From JADGQM01 sp964441945 (GTDB taxonomy: Bacteria; Desulfobacterota; Syntrophobacteria; Syntrophobacterales; Syntrophobacteraceae): DNA of 34,274 nucleotides. The position numbers and the translations under genes were made by a program. Under the pieces are notes generated by a model, which did no database searches, had not been told where the DNA came from, and was given only the letters and a program-made list of their open reading frames with translations. Below are positions 25,635 through 33,432 of the stretch, one piece after another. The stretch is from NCBI GenBank assembly GCA_964441945.1, contig CAYTWB010000043.1:1-34274 (forward strand), read 5' to 3'. Position 1 is the stretch's first letter. Every line of letters begins with the position of its first letter.

Positions 25635-27406
25635 GAGCGAAAGCCAGGGTCTGTGGTCTGATATTGGCTGCGGGCGCTTCCTCTCGAATGGGGGCATTTA
25701 AGCCGCTCCTTCCTCTGAAGAACTCAACTGCACTGGAAGAGGCAATCAGCCGCTTTCAGAAGGCCGGAATTCGGGACATAAAGGTTGTGGTCGGCTACAA
25801 GGCCGGGTTGATCACCCCAATTCTGGATCGACTGAATATTCAGTGGGTGCTCAATGAACGGTACGAAGAGAGCATGCTTGCTTCCGTCCTGGCCGGTGTA
25901 AGAGGTCTGGGGCCCGGCGTTGACGCATTCTTTCTCCTTCCGGTGGATGTCCCCCTCGTGAAACCGAAGACCATTGAAATGCTCCGTGAAGCTTTTTTCA
26001 GTGGCGATTCGATGGTTGTCTATCCCTGCTTTAGAGGACAACGCGGTCACCCTCCTCTCATTGCAACGACCTGCGTTCCGGAAGATCTCCCGAAGGACTA
26101 CCCGGGGGGGCTCAGGGCTTTTCTCCTTCAGTGTGAAGCCGGCGCCTTAGATATCGAGGTTGTCGATGAGGCCATACTCATGGACTGCGACACCCCGGCG
26201 GATTATGAGAAGATCAAGGCCTATGCGGTGCGCGAGGATATTCCGACCGAGCAGGAATGCCAGGCGCTCTGGTCGGGATTTCGCCTCTCCGATGAGGTGA
26301 GGCATCATTCCCGGACCGTTGCTCAGCTGGCACGCCTGCTGGCCGTGGTCCTCAACCTGGTGGGACTTGATCTGAACCTTGATCTGATCGTTTCAGCCGG
26401 ATACCTTCATGATCTCGCCAAGGGTCAGCCGGATCATGCACATCGGGGCGCTCGAATACTCTGTGACTACGGCTACACAAGAGTAGCGCAGATTGTGGCT
26501 TCTCACATGGATATTCACCGCACCGGCGGACCATTAGACGAAACCGACCTGGTTTATCTGGCGGATAAGCTGGTCGATGGCGACCGGTTGGTCACACTCG
26601 AAGAACGATTCAGCAGGTCATTCAAGAGGTTTTCCGGCAAACCCGAGGTCCTAAAGGCGATCGAAACCCGCCAAGAGAATGCACGGCTCATCCGGGAAGC
26701 CCTAGAGAAGGTTTTGAAACAACCCCTGGAGCGAATCGTTCAGAGATACACGAGAAACATACGTGCCGTTTCGGCGTGCGGCCCCCGGGAGATCACCCTG
26801 GTCCGGCATGGCGCCATTGAATTGGAAGGGAATTCCAGGCGATTCATCGGCCAATTGGACCTGCCCTTGAGCGGTGCAGGAATCCAACAGGCACTGAAAC
26901 TGAAAGAGAGGCTCCGAACTATCCCAATTTCAAATGTTTTTTGCAGCGACCTCAAACGGTCCGTCGAGACCGCCGCAATCCTGGCGAATGCACAGTCCGG
27001 ACTTAGCCCCGTTCATCGGCCTGATTTGCGGGAAATCAATCTTGGTGAATGGGATGGTCTGACGTATGATGAGGTTCGAGAGAAGATGCCGGAAGAATTT
27101 CAGGAACGGGGTCGGGATATAGTTCATTATCGTCCTCCCGGTGGTGAGTCTTTTCTGGATTGTGTCATGAGGGTGATCCCGGCCTTTTTCGAAATGCTTC
27201 ACTCTACCCGGGGAGACATTCTTATTGTGGGCCATGCAGGCGTCAACCGAATAATCCTGTGCCAGGTCCTGGGCATGCCCTTACAAAATCTTTTTGACAT
27301 TCGACAAGATTACGGTTGCTTCAATCTAATCCGGTATCAGGACGGAGTGTTTAGCGTCGAGGTCCTTAACGGGACGCCGGTTGACATACGTCCTGGGATA
27401 CGATGA
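25631..27406 (+). CDS. Three-domain protein: MocA-like nucleotidyltransferase, HD phosphohydrolase, histidine phosphatase (DVU_1551 family)
   Basis: A 591-residue fusion. Residues 1-200 are an NTP_transf_3 domain with LAAGASSRMGAFKPLLPL, the LPVDVPLV metal site and GQRGHPPL, as in MocA, which makes molybdopterin cytosine dinucleotide. Residues about 215-345 are an HD domain with HDLAKG (H260-D261) and a downstream SHMD. Residues about 385-575 are a histidine phosphatase of the phosphoglycerate-mutase/CobC type with LVRHG (H393) and a second GHAG. The first domain fits cofactor synthesis for Mop. The purpose of two added phosphohydrolases is not known. It overlaps xdhC by ATGA and is the last gene of the coupled series. 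Confidence 0.9.
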   Translation: MRAKARVCGLILAAGASSRMGAFKPLLPLKNSTALEEAISRFQKAGIRDIKVVVGYKAGLITPILDRLNIQWVLNERYEESMLASVLAGVRGLGPGVDAFFLLPVDVPLVKPKTIEMLREAFFSGDSMVVYPCFRGQRGHPPLIATTCVPEDLPKDYPGGLRAFLLQCEAGALDIEVVDEAILMDCDTPADYEKIKAYAVREDIPTEQECQALWSGFRLSDEVRHHSRTVAQLARLLAVVLNLVGLDLNLDLIVSAGYLHDLAKGQPDHAHRGARILCDYGYTRVAQIVASHMDIHRTGGPLDETDLVYLADKLVDGDRLVTLEERFSRSFKRFSGKPEVLKAIETRQENARLIREALEKVLKQPLERIVQRYTRNIRAVSACGPREITLVRHGAIELEGNSRRFIGQLDLPLSGAGIQQALKLKERLRTIPISNVFCSDLKRSVETAAILANAQSGLSPVHRPDLREINLGEWDGLTYDEVREKMPEEFQERGRDIVHYRPPGGESFLDCVMRVIPAFFEMLHSTRGDILIVGHAGVNRIILCQVLGMPLQNLFDIRQDYGCFNLIRYQDGVFSVEVLNGTPVDIRPGIR

Positions 27407-27432
27407 TATTGACCCGGCCTCGGGAGGAATTA

Positions 27433-27879
27433 ATGATGAGCAAAAGGGTCAACGCGCTTCTGTGGATAGGACTCACCGGCATGCTGTTTATCGGCACCAG
27501 TTTTGTTGTGGACGTGTGCCGCGCGTTCTGGGGAGATCAAACTATATGGTGGACTCATCAATCCATGCGCTTACCGGTTGAAAAAACGAGCGACAGTTTT
27601 GAGCTTTACATCGGAGGGAAGCTTCTGCAAAAGCACCTGTCCGAAAGGACCCTTTTTTCTGTGGACAAAAACGGAAAGCAGTACCCGGTTGTTTCAGAGG
27701 ACATTACCGTTCGCCTGAACAACTGGGACAAGATCAAAGCATCCATTCTGGCGACTACGACAATGACCGGCTTCGGATTGGGCGTGTCAACCACTTTGTT
27801 TGTGATCGGTTTGGCTCAATATATTGCCTGCGGCAAGAAGTCCCGCGAACCGGGCGCTCAAGCGGATGCGGCAAAATAG
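27433..27879 (+). CDS. Small membrane protein of unknown function
   Basis: A 148-residue protein not recognised. It has a membrane segment near the N-terminus (LLWIGLTGMLFIGTSFVV), an outside or periplasmic-type region of about 70 residues rich in polar residues (SFELYIGGKLLQKHL; DKNGKQYPVVSEDITVRLNNWDK), and a second membrane segment near the C-terminus (GFGLGVSTTLFVIGLAQYI) with a basic tail. ATG 27433 follows GGGAGGAATTA; a second ATG immediately after (27436) is equally possible. It lies 26 bases after the mop cluster and could be its last gene. Confidence 0.65.
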   Translation: MMSKRVNALLWIGLTGMLFIGTSFVVDVCRAFWGDQTIWWTHQSMRLPVEKTSDSFELYIGGKLLQKHLSERTLFSVDKNGKQYPVVSEDITVRLNNWDKIKASILATTTMTGFGLGVSTTLFVIGLAQYIACGKKSREPGAQADAAK

Positions 27880-27973
27880 CGCACCACGCCGCCCGGCTCT
27901 GGTTATCAGGAAGATCAACAAGTCAAGGAGTTGAGTCCTCGCAAACGGCACTGATGGGAAAGGAGAGACAGAG

Positions 27974-28699
27974 ATGAAAAGAAGCAGCGAGGGAGTATGC
28001 CGATTTTGCCTCAAGACATTTTCGGGGTCGGCGATCGGCAGACACCTGCAATCATGCAAAGCAAAGAAGGAAAGGGATGCCGAGGAAAGTGCAAGAACAA
28101 AAAAGCCCGAGAAGATCTTCCATGTAAAGATCGGGGCCTATGGGCAGTTCTGGCTGCACATCGAGATGAAAGCCTCATCGAAGCTTTCCGACCTTGATGC
28201 GTTCCTCCGCTCTATTTGGCTCGAGTGCTGCGGGCATCTCAGCCAGTTCGTGATTGAAGGGCAGGCGTACATGCCTTCTTATGTTGGAGACCTGGAGGAG
28301 ATGGATGCCAAATCGATGGGGGTGCAGCTCGGGAAGTTGCTTGATGTGAAGGATAAATTTGAATACGAGTACGATTTCGGATCCACCACCCTTTTAACGG
28401 GGCAAATCGTCTCCGAGAGAGTGGGCGCGTTGAAAGAAAAGGTAAGGATTCTTGCCCGAAATCGTATTCCCGAAGTAGTATGCATTGAGTGTGGAAAACC
28501 CGCCGTCCAGTATTGTACCGACTGTGAAGAATTCTACTGCCAACCCTGTCTTGACGCTCACGAATGCGGAGATGAAATGGCTCTTCCCGTGGTCAATTCG
28601 CCTCGTACGGGTGTGTGCGGATATACCGGGGAGCAAGACCCTGATGATTTCGAGCGGAAGCTTGAAGCCCCAGGTCCGGCAGCAAGCAAGAGGGACTGA
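27974..28699 (+). CDS. PRiA4_ORF3-like protein with N- and C-terminal zinc-binding cysteines
   Basis: A 241-residue protein. The N-terminus has a CxxC-H-C finger (CRFC, then HLQSC, residues 9-28). The centre (about 48-160) resembles the plasmid pRiA4b ORF-3 / IS1096 TnpR-like family (FHVKIGAYGQFWLHIEMKASSKLSDLDAFLRSIW is the matching type of segment; HLSQF and FEYEYDFGST are typical). The C-terminus has CIECGKPAVQYC, CTDCEEFYCQPC and an HEC, a B-box-like zinc cluster. Despite the transposon-related family name these are often chromosomal genes of unknown function. ATG 27974 follows GGAGAG. No transposase or terminal repeats flank it. Confidence 0.72.
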   Translation: MKRSSEGVCRFCLKTFSGSAIGRHLQSCKAKKERDAEESARTKKPEKIFHVKIGAYGQFWLHIEMKASSKLSDLDAFLRSIWLECCGHLSQFVIEGQAYMPSYVGDLEEMDAKSMGVQLGKLLDVKDKFEYEYDFGSTTLLTGQIVSERVGALKEKVRILARNRIPEVVCIECGKPAVQYCTDCEEFYCQPCLDAHECGDEMALPVVNSPRTGVCGYTGEQDPDDFERKLEAPGPAASKRD

Positions 28700-28841
28700 C
28701 CGGAAGACTCGAAGAGATATCGGGAAGAGAGGCGGAAGAATAATCCTGATCTTCTATTCCATGGTTCGAGTTTTACCGCTATTCCCTGTGTTTTCCCAAG
28801 AACGCTTTGTTCAAGGCATTCTCCGAGACACAGCGATCCTC

Positions 28842-28878
28842 ATTTGGGCTTCAGTGACAAACTCACTGAAGCCCAAAT
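28842..28878. terminator. Perfect 16-bp inverted repeat, possible two-way terminator
   Basis: ATTTGGGCTTCAGTGA (28842-28857) and TCACTGAAGCCCAAAT (28863-28878) are exact complements around a five-base loop. It lies 142 bases after the preceding gene. The stem is very stable, but neither side has a proper T-tract, so termination is only the most likely of several readings; a relic of a mobile palindromic element is another. Confidence 0.45.
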
Positions 28879-29111
28879 AAGAATTGTCAATAGTGCAGCA
28901 CAAACCGTGCAAATATGATGTATAAACACGTCATAGTGTAATGTATGATGATATAATGGACGCCACCTAATCAGCCCTCATCGCACCGCCGATTATTGCC
29001 TGATTTCCATTGAGTATTAAAATTCGGACATTTATTTGTATGGAGCTGTATTAAGGACGAGTCTTTGGCGAGAAGTTGTATAGATTCCTGTCTTTATTGG
29101 CATATATATCC

Positions 29112-29140
29112 TTGACAGTATCTGCGACCGGTGCTATCGA
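29112..29140 (+). promoter_or_regulatory. Possible promoter of the Mo/W oxidoreductase operon
   Basis: A perfect TTGACA (29112-29117), 17 bases, then TATCGA (29135-29140). The -10 matches at only three positions. It would give a leader of about 300 bases before the 29446 gene. Confidence 0.3.
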
Positions 29141-29445
29141 CAAATCCTGAAGAAGCGATTTCGTATCACTTATCACTCAAATCACCTCACCACTACGGCA
29201 TCAACTCCGGCATCGCCCTGAATTGACCGAACGGGTCGGAAACCTGGCCCTGACCGGCCGGGATAAGAAGGGAGGCCGGCCTTGCCTGTTCTGGTTGCCG
29301 GTACTCCCTGGCTATGGCGGGCGGGAACCGGCGTCTATTGGCAGAGAAGCCTGTTCAGTCCTGAAGATGCTGAACGAGGCCCCTCCACGATGCAACTGCC
29401 GCCCCGGCTATCTAGGGTGTCCAAATCTTAACGGAGGAGTGCGAG

Positions 29446-31581
29446 ATGCCTGAGAGCAAATGGATTCCGACGGTCTGTTACCAGTGCAAAGCGGAGTGTG
29501 CCATCCTTGCTCTAGTTGAGGATGGGGTGGTCAAGGAGGTCAAGGGAAACCCGCAGGCCCGTGGCAAGATGTGCGTCAAGGGCATGGCCGGTATCACCAC
29601 CTTGTACTCCCCGGAGCGGCTCAAATACCCCATGAAGCGGGTTGGTGAGCGGGGGGAGGGCAAGTTCGAACGGATCAGCTGGGATGAAGCCCTGGACATC
29701 ATGGAAAAGAAGCTGCGTGAGCTCAGGGATCGTGGCGAGGCCCATAAGTTCACCTACTCCATGTTTCCCCATTCCACCACCGACCCCAAGTGGCGGTTCG
29801 TCAACGCCGTGGGCGGCTTCATTACCACCGGCTTGCCCCACTGCGATTCGGCCAAGATCATGGCCCACCTCCATACCTTCGGCTGTTTTCCCAACCACCA
29901 CATCGCGCCCATGTACTACACGGTGCCCAAAGGTGGCATCATGATCCTGGCAGGACGCCATCCTTTTGGCTGCCTGGATGATGCCTGCGTCGTGCGTGAC
30001 ATCCTGAACGCCAAAGAGCGCGGGGCCAGGTTGGTGGTGATTGACCCCATTTTTCGAACGGAAGCGGCCAAGGCCGACTGGTGGATCCCCATCAAGCCGG
30101 GCGGCGACGCTGCCATGTTTCTTGGCGTGTGCAACCACATGCTGCTTAAGGGCCTATACAACAAGGCCTTCTGCGACAAGTGGGTGCGTGAGGGCGACAT
30201 GGACAAGCTCATGGACTACATCAAGGACAAGACGCCCAAGGCCATGAGCCGGATCTGCGAGGTCGCCGAAAGAGACATCATCAAGCTGGCGGAGATGTGC
30301 GCCAATGCCCCCAGTGCCTGTGTGGACGCCTTCAAGTCCATCATGTACGGCAATGCCATGGACTGGGGTCATGCCTGGTCCATCTTTCTGGTCATCACCG
30401 GCAACCTGGACAATCCCGGCGGGCAGCCCTTGCCCGAGATAGCGTCCATGGCCCCGGTACAGCCGGTGCCGCCCGCGCCCAATTTGAAGGAACTGGGCTA
30501 TCACCGGACTGGTTCCAACCGGGACAAATTCGACCATTACACCTTCATCCTGGAGCCCACCTGGTATGCCGCTCAAGCTATCAAGGAGGGGACTCTCAAG
30601 GTCTTCTTCGCATCGGAATGCAATCCGGCGCTCTCGGAAATGGGTTCGGGGGAATGGTGCAAGGCGGTCACACTGAAAGACAACAAGGGCAACTATCAAT
30701 TGGAGCTCTTCGTGGTGACCGAAATTCTGCCTTCCGAAACCATGAAATGGGCTGACCTGGTGCTGCCCGACCAGACCAACTTTGAACGCTGGGAGCTCCT
30801 GTACATGCCCTGGTGGTACAACTTTGGACCAACCGCTGCTCTTTGCCGGCCGGTGGTCGAACCCATCGGGGAATCACGCCACGCCAACCGGGTCATGATC
30901 GAACTCGGGAAACGCATGTTCCCGGAATACTTCAGCTTCAAGGACGATGTGGAATACTACGACCTCGAACTGTCCGGGGTTGGCATGTCCGTGCAGAAGA
31001 TGCTGGATGGCGGGTGCGTCTGGTCCCCTGGCAGCGTGGGGTTCCGGAAGTATGAGGATTCCGGGAAGTTCAATACGCCCAGCGGCAAGATCGAGCTGGA
31101 ATGGAGGATGTACAAGGACATTGGCCAGGAATGGCCCAACCCCGAATTGCCCCTGGAGTATCGCCGGGGCGAGAAGGAATTTCCCTTCATCCTTATCAAC
31201 TTCCGCACCATCTTTCAGAACAACACCGGGGCATGGTCCCACAACAATGCCCAACTCAGAGACCCTGTTTCCGGAGTCGATGCCAATCCTTTGCTGCTCA
31301 ACCCCGTGGATGCCGCCACCCTGGGCATCAAGGACGGGGCTACGGTAACGGTGGAGTCCAGCACGGCCAAGGTACGCCTTCCAGTAATGTTCAGTCAAAA
31401 GATCAAACCCGGCTGCGCAGGTTTGATCCATGGCTTCGGTCAAACCATGGGGAAGGTAGCCGCTGCGGGCAAGTGGGTTGGTGACAATGAGCTGATCGCA
31501 GATGCCGGCTCCCATTTGGACGAACAGGACCTGCGCGGCGGAGAGGCCCACGTCTCCACCCGGGTGAAGATCTACAAGTAG
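29446..31581 (+). CDS. Mo/W-bisPGD oxidoreductase catalytic subunit (DMSO reductase superfamily), substrate unknown
   Basis: A 711-residue molybdopterin enzyme. The N-terminal [4Fe-4S] motif is C11, C14, C18 and C43, followed by the usual LYSPERLKYPMKRVGERGEGKFERISWDEA-type region, quoted here only by its ends. The likely metal ligand is C133 (PHCDSAKI). The fold continues through ILAGRHPFG, VVIDPIFRTEAAKADWWIPIKPGGDAAMFLG and ends with a molydop_binding domain (HNNAQLRDPVSGVDANPLLLN). No twin-arginine signal is present, so it should be cytoplasmic. It is followed 12 bases later by its Fe-S subunit; no NrfD-type membrane anchor is nearby. Substrate cannot be told; it is smaller than pyrogallol transhydroxylase and, unlike acetylene hydratase, has an Fe-S partner. 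ATG 29446 follows ACGGAGGAG. Confidence 0.9.
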   Translation: MPESKWIPTVCYQCKAECAILALVEDGVVKEVKGNPQARGKMCVKGMAGITTLYSPERLKYPMKRVGERGEGKFERISWDEALDIMEKKLRELRDRGEAHKFTYSMFPHSTTDPKWRFVNAVGGFITTGLPHCDSAKIMAHLHTFGCFPNHHIAPMYYTVPKGGIMILAGRHPFGCLDDACVVRDILNAKERGARLVVIDPIFRTEAAKADWWIPIKPGGDAAMFLGVCNHMLLKGLYNKAFCDKWVREGDMDKLMDYIKDKTPKAMSRICEVAERDIIKLAEMCANAPSACVDAFKSIMYGNAMDWGHAWSIFLVITGNLDNPGGQPLPEIASMAPVQPVPPAPNLKELGYHRTGSNRDKFDHYTFILEPTWYAAQAIKEGTLKVFFASECNPALSEMGSGEWCKAVTLKDNKGNYQLELFVVTEILPSETMKWADLVLPDQTNFERWELLYMPWWYNFGPTAALCRPVVEPIGESRHANRVMIELGKRMFPEYFSFKDDVEYYDLELSGVGMSVQKMLDGGCVWSPGSVGFRKYEDSGKFNTPSGKIELEWRMYKDIGQEWPNPELPLEYRRGEKEFPFILINFRTIFQNNTGAWSHNNAQLRDPVSGVDANPLLLNPVDAATLGIKDGATVTVESSTAKVRLPVMFSQKIKPGCAGLIHGFGQTMGKVAAAGKWVGDNELIADAGSHLDEQDLRGGEAHVSTRVKIYK

Positions 31582-31593
31582 AAGGAGCATGCC

Positions 31594-32145
31594 ATGAAAC
31601 AACTCAGCATCATGGTCGATCTGGACCGCTGCATAGGTTGCAAGACCTGCATCGTCGCCTGCCGTAACCATAAAGGATTGGTGGATCACCAGCATGCCGC
31701 GCCCGGCAAGATACCGTATTACATCAGAGTGGAAAGCCGCATCGAGGGTACCTACCCTGACTTGAGAGAGGATTTCTGGGTAGTTATGTGCCAACACTGC
31801 AAGAAGCCGGCGTGCGTCAAGGCCTGTCCGTCCAAAGCCATCAGCAAGGACCCTCAAACCGGCATCGTCGTCATTGAGAAGCAGAAGTGCACAGGTGCCA
31901 GGAAGTGCCTCCATAAATGTCCTTACGGCGTGGTGCAGTTCGGGGGGGTAGGAGATTATGCCCACAAGTGCGACCTCTGCCAAGACCGGGTGATTCACGG
32001 GCTGGAACCGGTATGCGTAGAAGTTTGCCTGGCCGACGCCCTGACCTTCGGCGAACGGGAGATCCTCCTCATGCAGGCCGAAGCAGCCGGCAAGAAAGTC
32101 GTGAAGAAGCTTAGCGCGCAGTCCATAATCTATGTGAGGACTTGA
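31594..32145 (+). CDS. DmsB/NarH-type Fe-S electron-transfer subunit with one altered cluster
   Basis: A 183-residue four-cluster ferredoxin, partner of the preceding catalytic subunit. Cluster motifs: C13/C16/C19/C23 (CIGCKTCIVAC); CQHCKKPACVKACP; C99/C105/C109 in CTGARKCLHKCPYG; and CDLCQDRV with CVEVC. In the third motif the second cysteine is Ala (A102), where NarH has Trp and carries a [3Fe-4S] cluster; the same is expected here. There is no signal peptide. ATG 31594 follows AAGGAG, 12 bases after the catalytic gene, so the two are one operon. The electron acceptor is unknown. Confidence 0.9.
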   Translation: MKQLSIMVDLDRCIGCKTCIVACRNHKGLVDHQHAAPGKIPYYIRVESRIEGTYPDLREDFWVVMCQHCKKPACVKACPSKAISKDPQTGIVVIEKQKCTGARKCLHKCPYGVVQFGGVGDYAHKCDLCQDRVIHGLEPVCVEVCLADALTFGEREILLMQAEAAGKKVVKKLSAQSIIYVRT

Positions 32146-32196
32146 GGCTGAGTGTTGCATTAGAGCCAGTCCTCCGCATTCGGTCCGGGTAATAAC

Positions 32197-32241
32197 CCCG
32201 CCTCTACCTGTTGGTCGTAGCGGCCCATGGACAGAGGCGGG
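32197..32241. repeat. Inverted repeat between the Fe-S subunit and the HPP gene
   Basis: CCCGCCTCT (32197-32205) and AGAGGCGGG (32233-32241) are perfect 9-bp complements with a 27-base loop. No T-tract follows. It may attenuate read-through into the HPP gene or be an operator. Confidence 0.35.
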
Positions 32242-32317
32242 CCTTATGTCCCACCCGCTGATCCACAAGTTTCGCTGATTCTCTCTTTGAACAACGCACG
32301 CATGCATAGGGTGTCAC

Positions 32318-33088
32318 ATGATTCAGTTCAGGCTTCGACCACCGTGCTCCCGGGAGTTCTTCAAGGATGTGTGCCGGCCGGGGATCATCTCCCTGGCTAG
32401 GCTTTTATGGGGTTCGCTGGGCACAGGGCTCTTTCTTTGCGGTGTTGCCTTGTTTTCGGAGGCCTGTGGAGTAGGACTGCTTTACCCGCCACTGGCAGCC
32501 ACGTGCTTCATCAACTCCACCTGCATCTATTTGCGGGTAGCTCGGCCCAAGCAGGTCATCGTCGGGCATTTCGTGTCGACCTTGGGCGGGCTGCTGGCGG
32601 TCCAGGCAGTGCCGGTCATAGTCAACTCCGCCAGTCTGCTCATCCCGCTCAAGCTGGGGGCGGCGGTTTGTCTAGCCGCCGTATTCATGCAGATTTTTGA
32701 CGCCGATCACCCGCCTGCAGCAGCCACTGCTGCCATTCCGGCGATCCTGCCTATCCCGGCCGACCCTTTACTCCTGCCCTTGCACATGTCCTGGGGAGCG
32801 GTGCTCATCGTAGTCTTCTCTCTCTTCTGGAACCGGATATGGATCGATTTTCCGGCCCCTGAGGACCCATCCTGTCCCCGCAGCCTGGGCCTCGCCATGA
32901 GCCGGGCCGAAGCCTGGGGACTGATCATATGCATCCTGGCCACGGTCCTCATGGGGCTCAAGTCCATGGCCCTGCCGTTCTATCATGCCGGACTGGGAGT
33001 CATGGGTCTTGGACTCACCGTACTCATGCTGCATCATTTCTTCGATCTCGCTATAGTCCTGGGGGATACATCGGAATCTCGCCTTTGA
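32318..33088 (+). CDS. HPP-family integral membrane protein
   Basis: A 256-residue membrane protein with about five to six hydrophobic spans. The family motif is H131-P-P in DADHPPAAATAAIPA, and the preceding LYPPLAATCFIN and RPKQVIVGHFVS are also typical of the HPP family (PF04982). Plant and cyanobacterial members have been tied to nitrite transport; the bacterial role is largely unknown. It begins 172 bases after the Fe-S subunit gene and may or may not share its transcript. The ATG 32318 has no strong ribosome site. Confidence 0.82.
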   Translation: MIQFRLRPPCSREFFKDVCRPGIISLARLLWGSLGTGLFLCGVALFSEACGVGLLYPPLAATCFINSTCIYLRVARPKQVIVGHFVSTLGGLLAVQAVPVIVNSASLLIPLKLGAAVCLAAVFMQIFDADHPPAAATAAIPAILPIPADPLLLPLHMSWGAVLIVVFSLFWNRIWIDFPAPEDPSCPRSLGLAMSRAEAWGLIICILATVLMGLKSMALPFYHAGLGVMGLGLTVLMLHHFFDLAIVLGDTSESRL

Positions 33089-33196
33089 AATCAGGCAGGG
33101 TATCTTCTCTGAGACCTGGCCGGCTGGGAGCCTAACAGGGTAAATTGGTTCTCATTGAACATCATGCTTGAGTGGGGCCCTTTTCATGTTACACCT

Positions 33197-33222
33197 CGTT
33201 CCCACGCTCCTGCGTGGGAACG
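33197..33222 (+). repeat. REP-like palindrome, copy 1
   Basis: An 11-bp perfect stem, CGTTCCCACGC (33197-33207) and GCGTGGGAACG (33212-33222), with loop TCCT. Palindromes of this type, translating as VPTQERGNE or similar in one frame, are scattered widely through many bacterial genomes (recalled, not searched). It does not code for protein. Confidence 0.75.
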
Positions 33223-33302
33223 CACATAATCAGCATAAAGCCTGAGCCGGCTTTGCTCCTGGCAGAAGAAGAGCTGCCCTTATCATCCTCCATCACCAGC
33301 GA

Positions 33303-33328
33303 CGTTCCCACGCAGGAGCATGGGAACG
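33303..33328 (-). repeat. REP-like palindrome, copy 2 (opposite orientation)
   Basis: CGTTCCCACGC (33303-33313) and GCATGGGAACG (33318-33328) with loop AGGA. It is copy 1 reversed, with one base change that puts a single mismatch in the stem. The pair flanks 80 bases (33223-33302). The whole 33089-33432 gap holds no gene. Confidence 0.75.
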
Positions 33329-33432
33329 AGAGTAAGGCGCAAGAGGCAGTCATTGTTGTTGAATTATGAGAGAACAAATCGGTCCTGGGGAGCCTGATGG
33401 TGCGGCTGACATAAAACCATGTGAATGACAAT

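Larger units (their letters stand above)
28700..29445. other. Long non-coding spacer before the Mo/W oxidoreductase
   Basis: About 750 bases without a supportable gene. The first half is AT-rich and holds a perfect 16-bp inverted repeat (28842-28878) and an isolated TATAAT (28952-28957). The second half (29220-29445) is GC-rich, has possible short hairpins (a GGCCGGCC palindrome near 29275) and could be a leader of the following operon. Short open frames here have no recognisable protein features. Confidence 0.5.

Noticed and set aside
27850..27896. CCGGGCG and CGCCCGG as a terminator after the small membrane protein
   Set aside because: The 7-bp stem has a 33-base loop, begins inside the coding region and has no T-tract.
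27974..28699. An insertion sequence around the PRiA4_ORF3-like gene
   Set aside because: No transposase, terminal inverted repeats or target duplication was seen around it.
28485..28880. A 131-codon frame overlapping the PRiA4-like gene and extending into the spacer
   Set aside because: Its first half is a shadow of the conserved zinc-binding gene, and the rest runs into the inverted repeat.
29223..29453. A 76-codon plus-strand frame before the Mo/W oxidoreductase
   Set aside because: It has no ribosome site or recognisable features and overlaps the start and ribosome site of the real gene.
29446..31581. Assignment as acetylene hydratase or pyrogallol transhydroxylase
   Set aside because: The length and the presence of a small DmsB-like partner fit neither enzyme, and I cannot see specific active-site residues for either.
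30874..32307. A 477-codon open frame on the minus strand across the Mo/W enzyme and Fe-S subunit
   Set aside because: It is antisense to two clearly conserved genes and its translation has no recognisable domain; long antisense frames are expected in GC-rich coding sequence.
33189..33431. An 80-codon minus-strand frame containing VPTQERGNE
   Set aside because: It is the translation of the two REP-like palindromes; such frames occur wherever this repeat occurs and are not genes.
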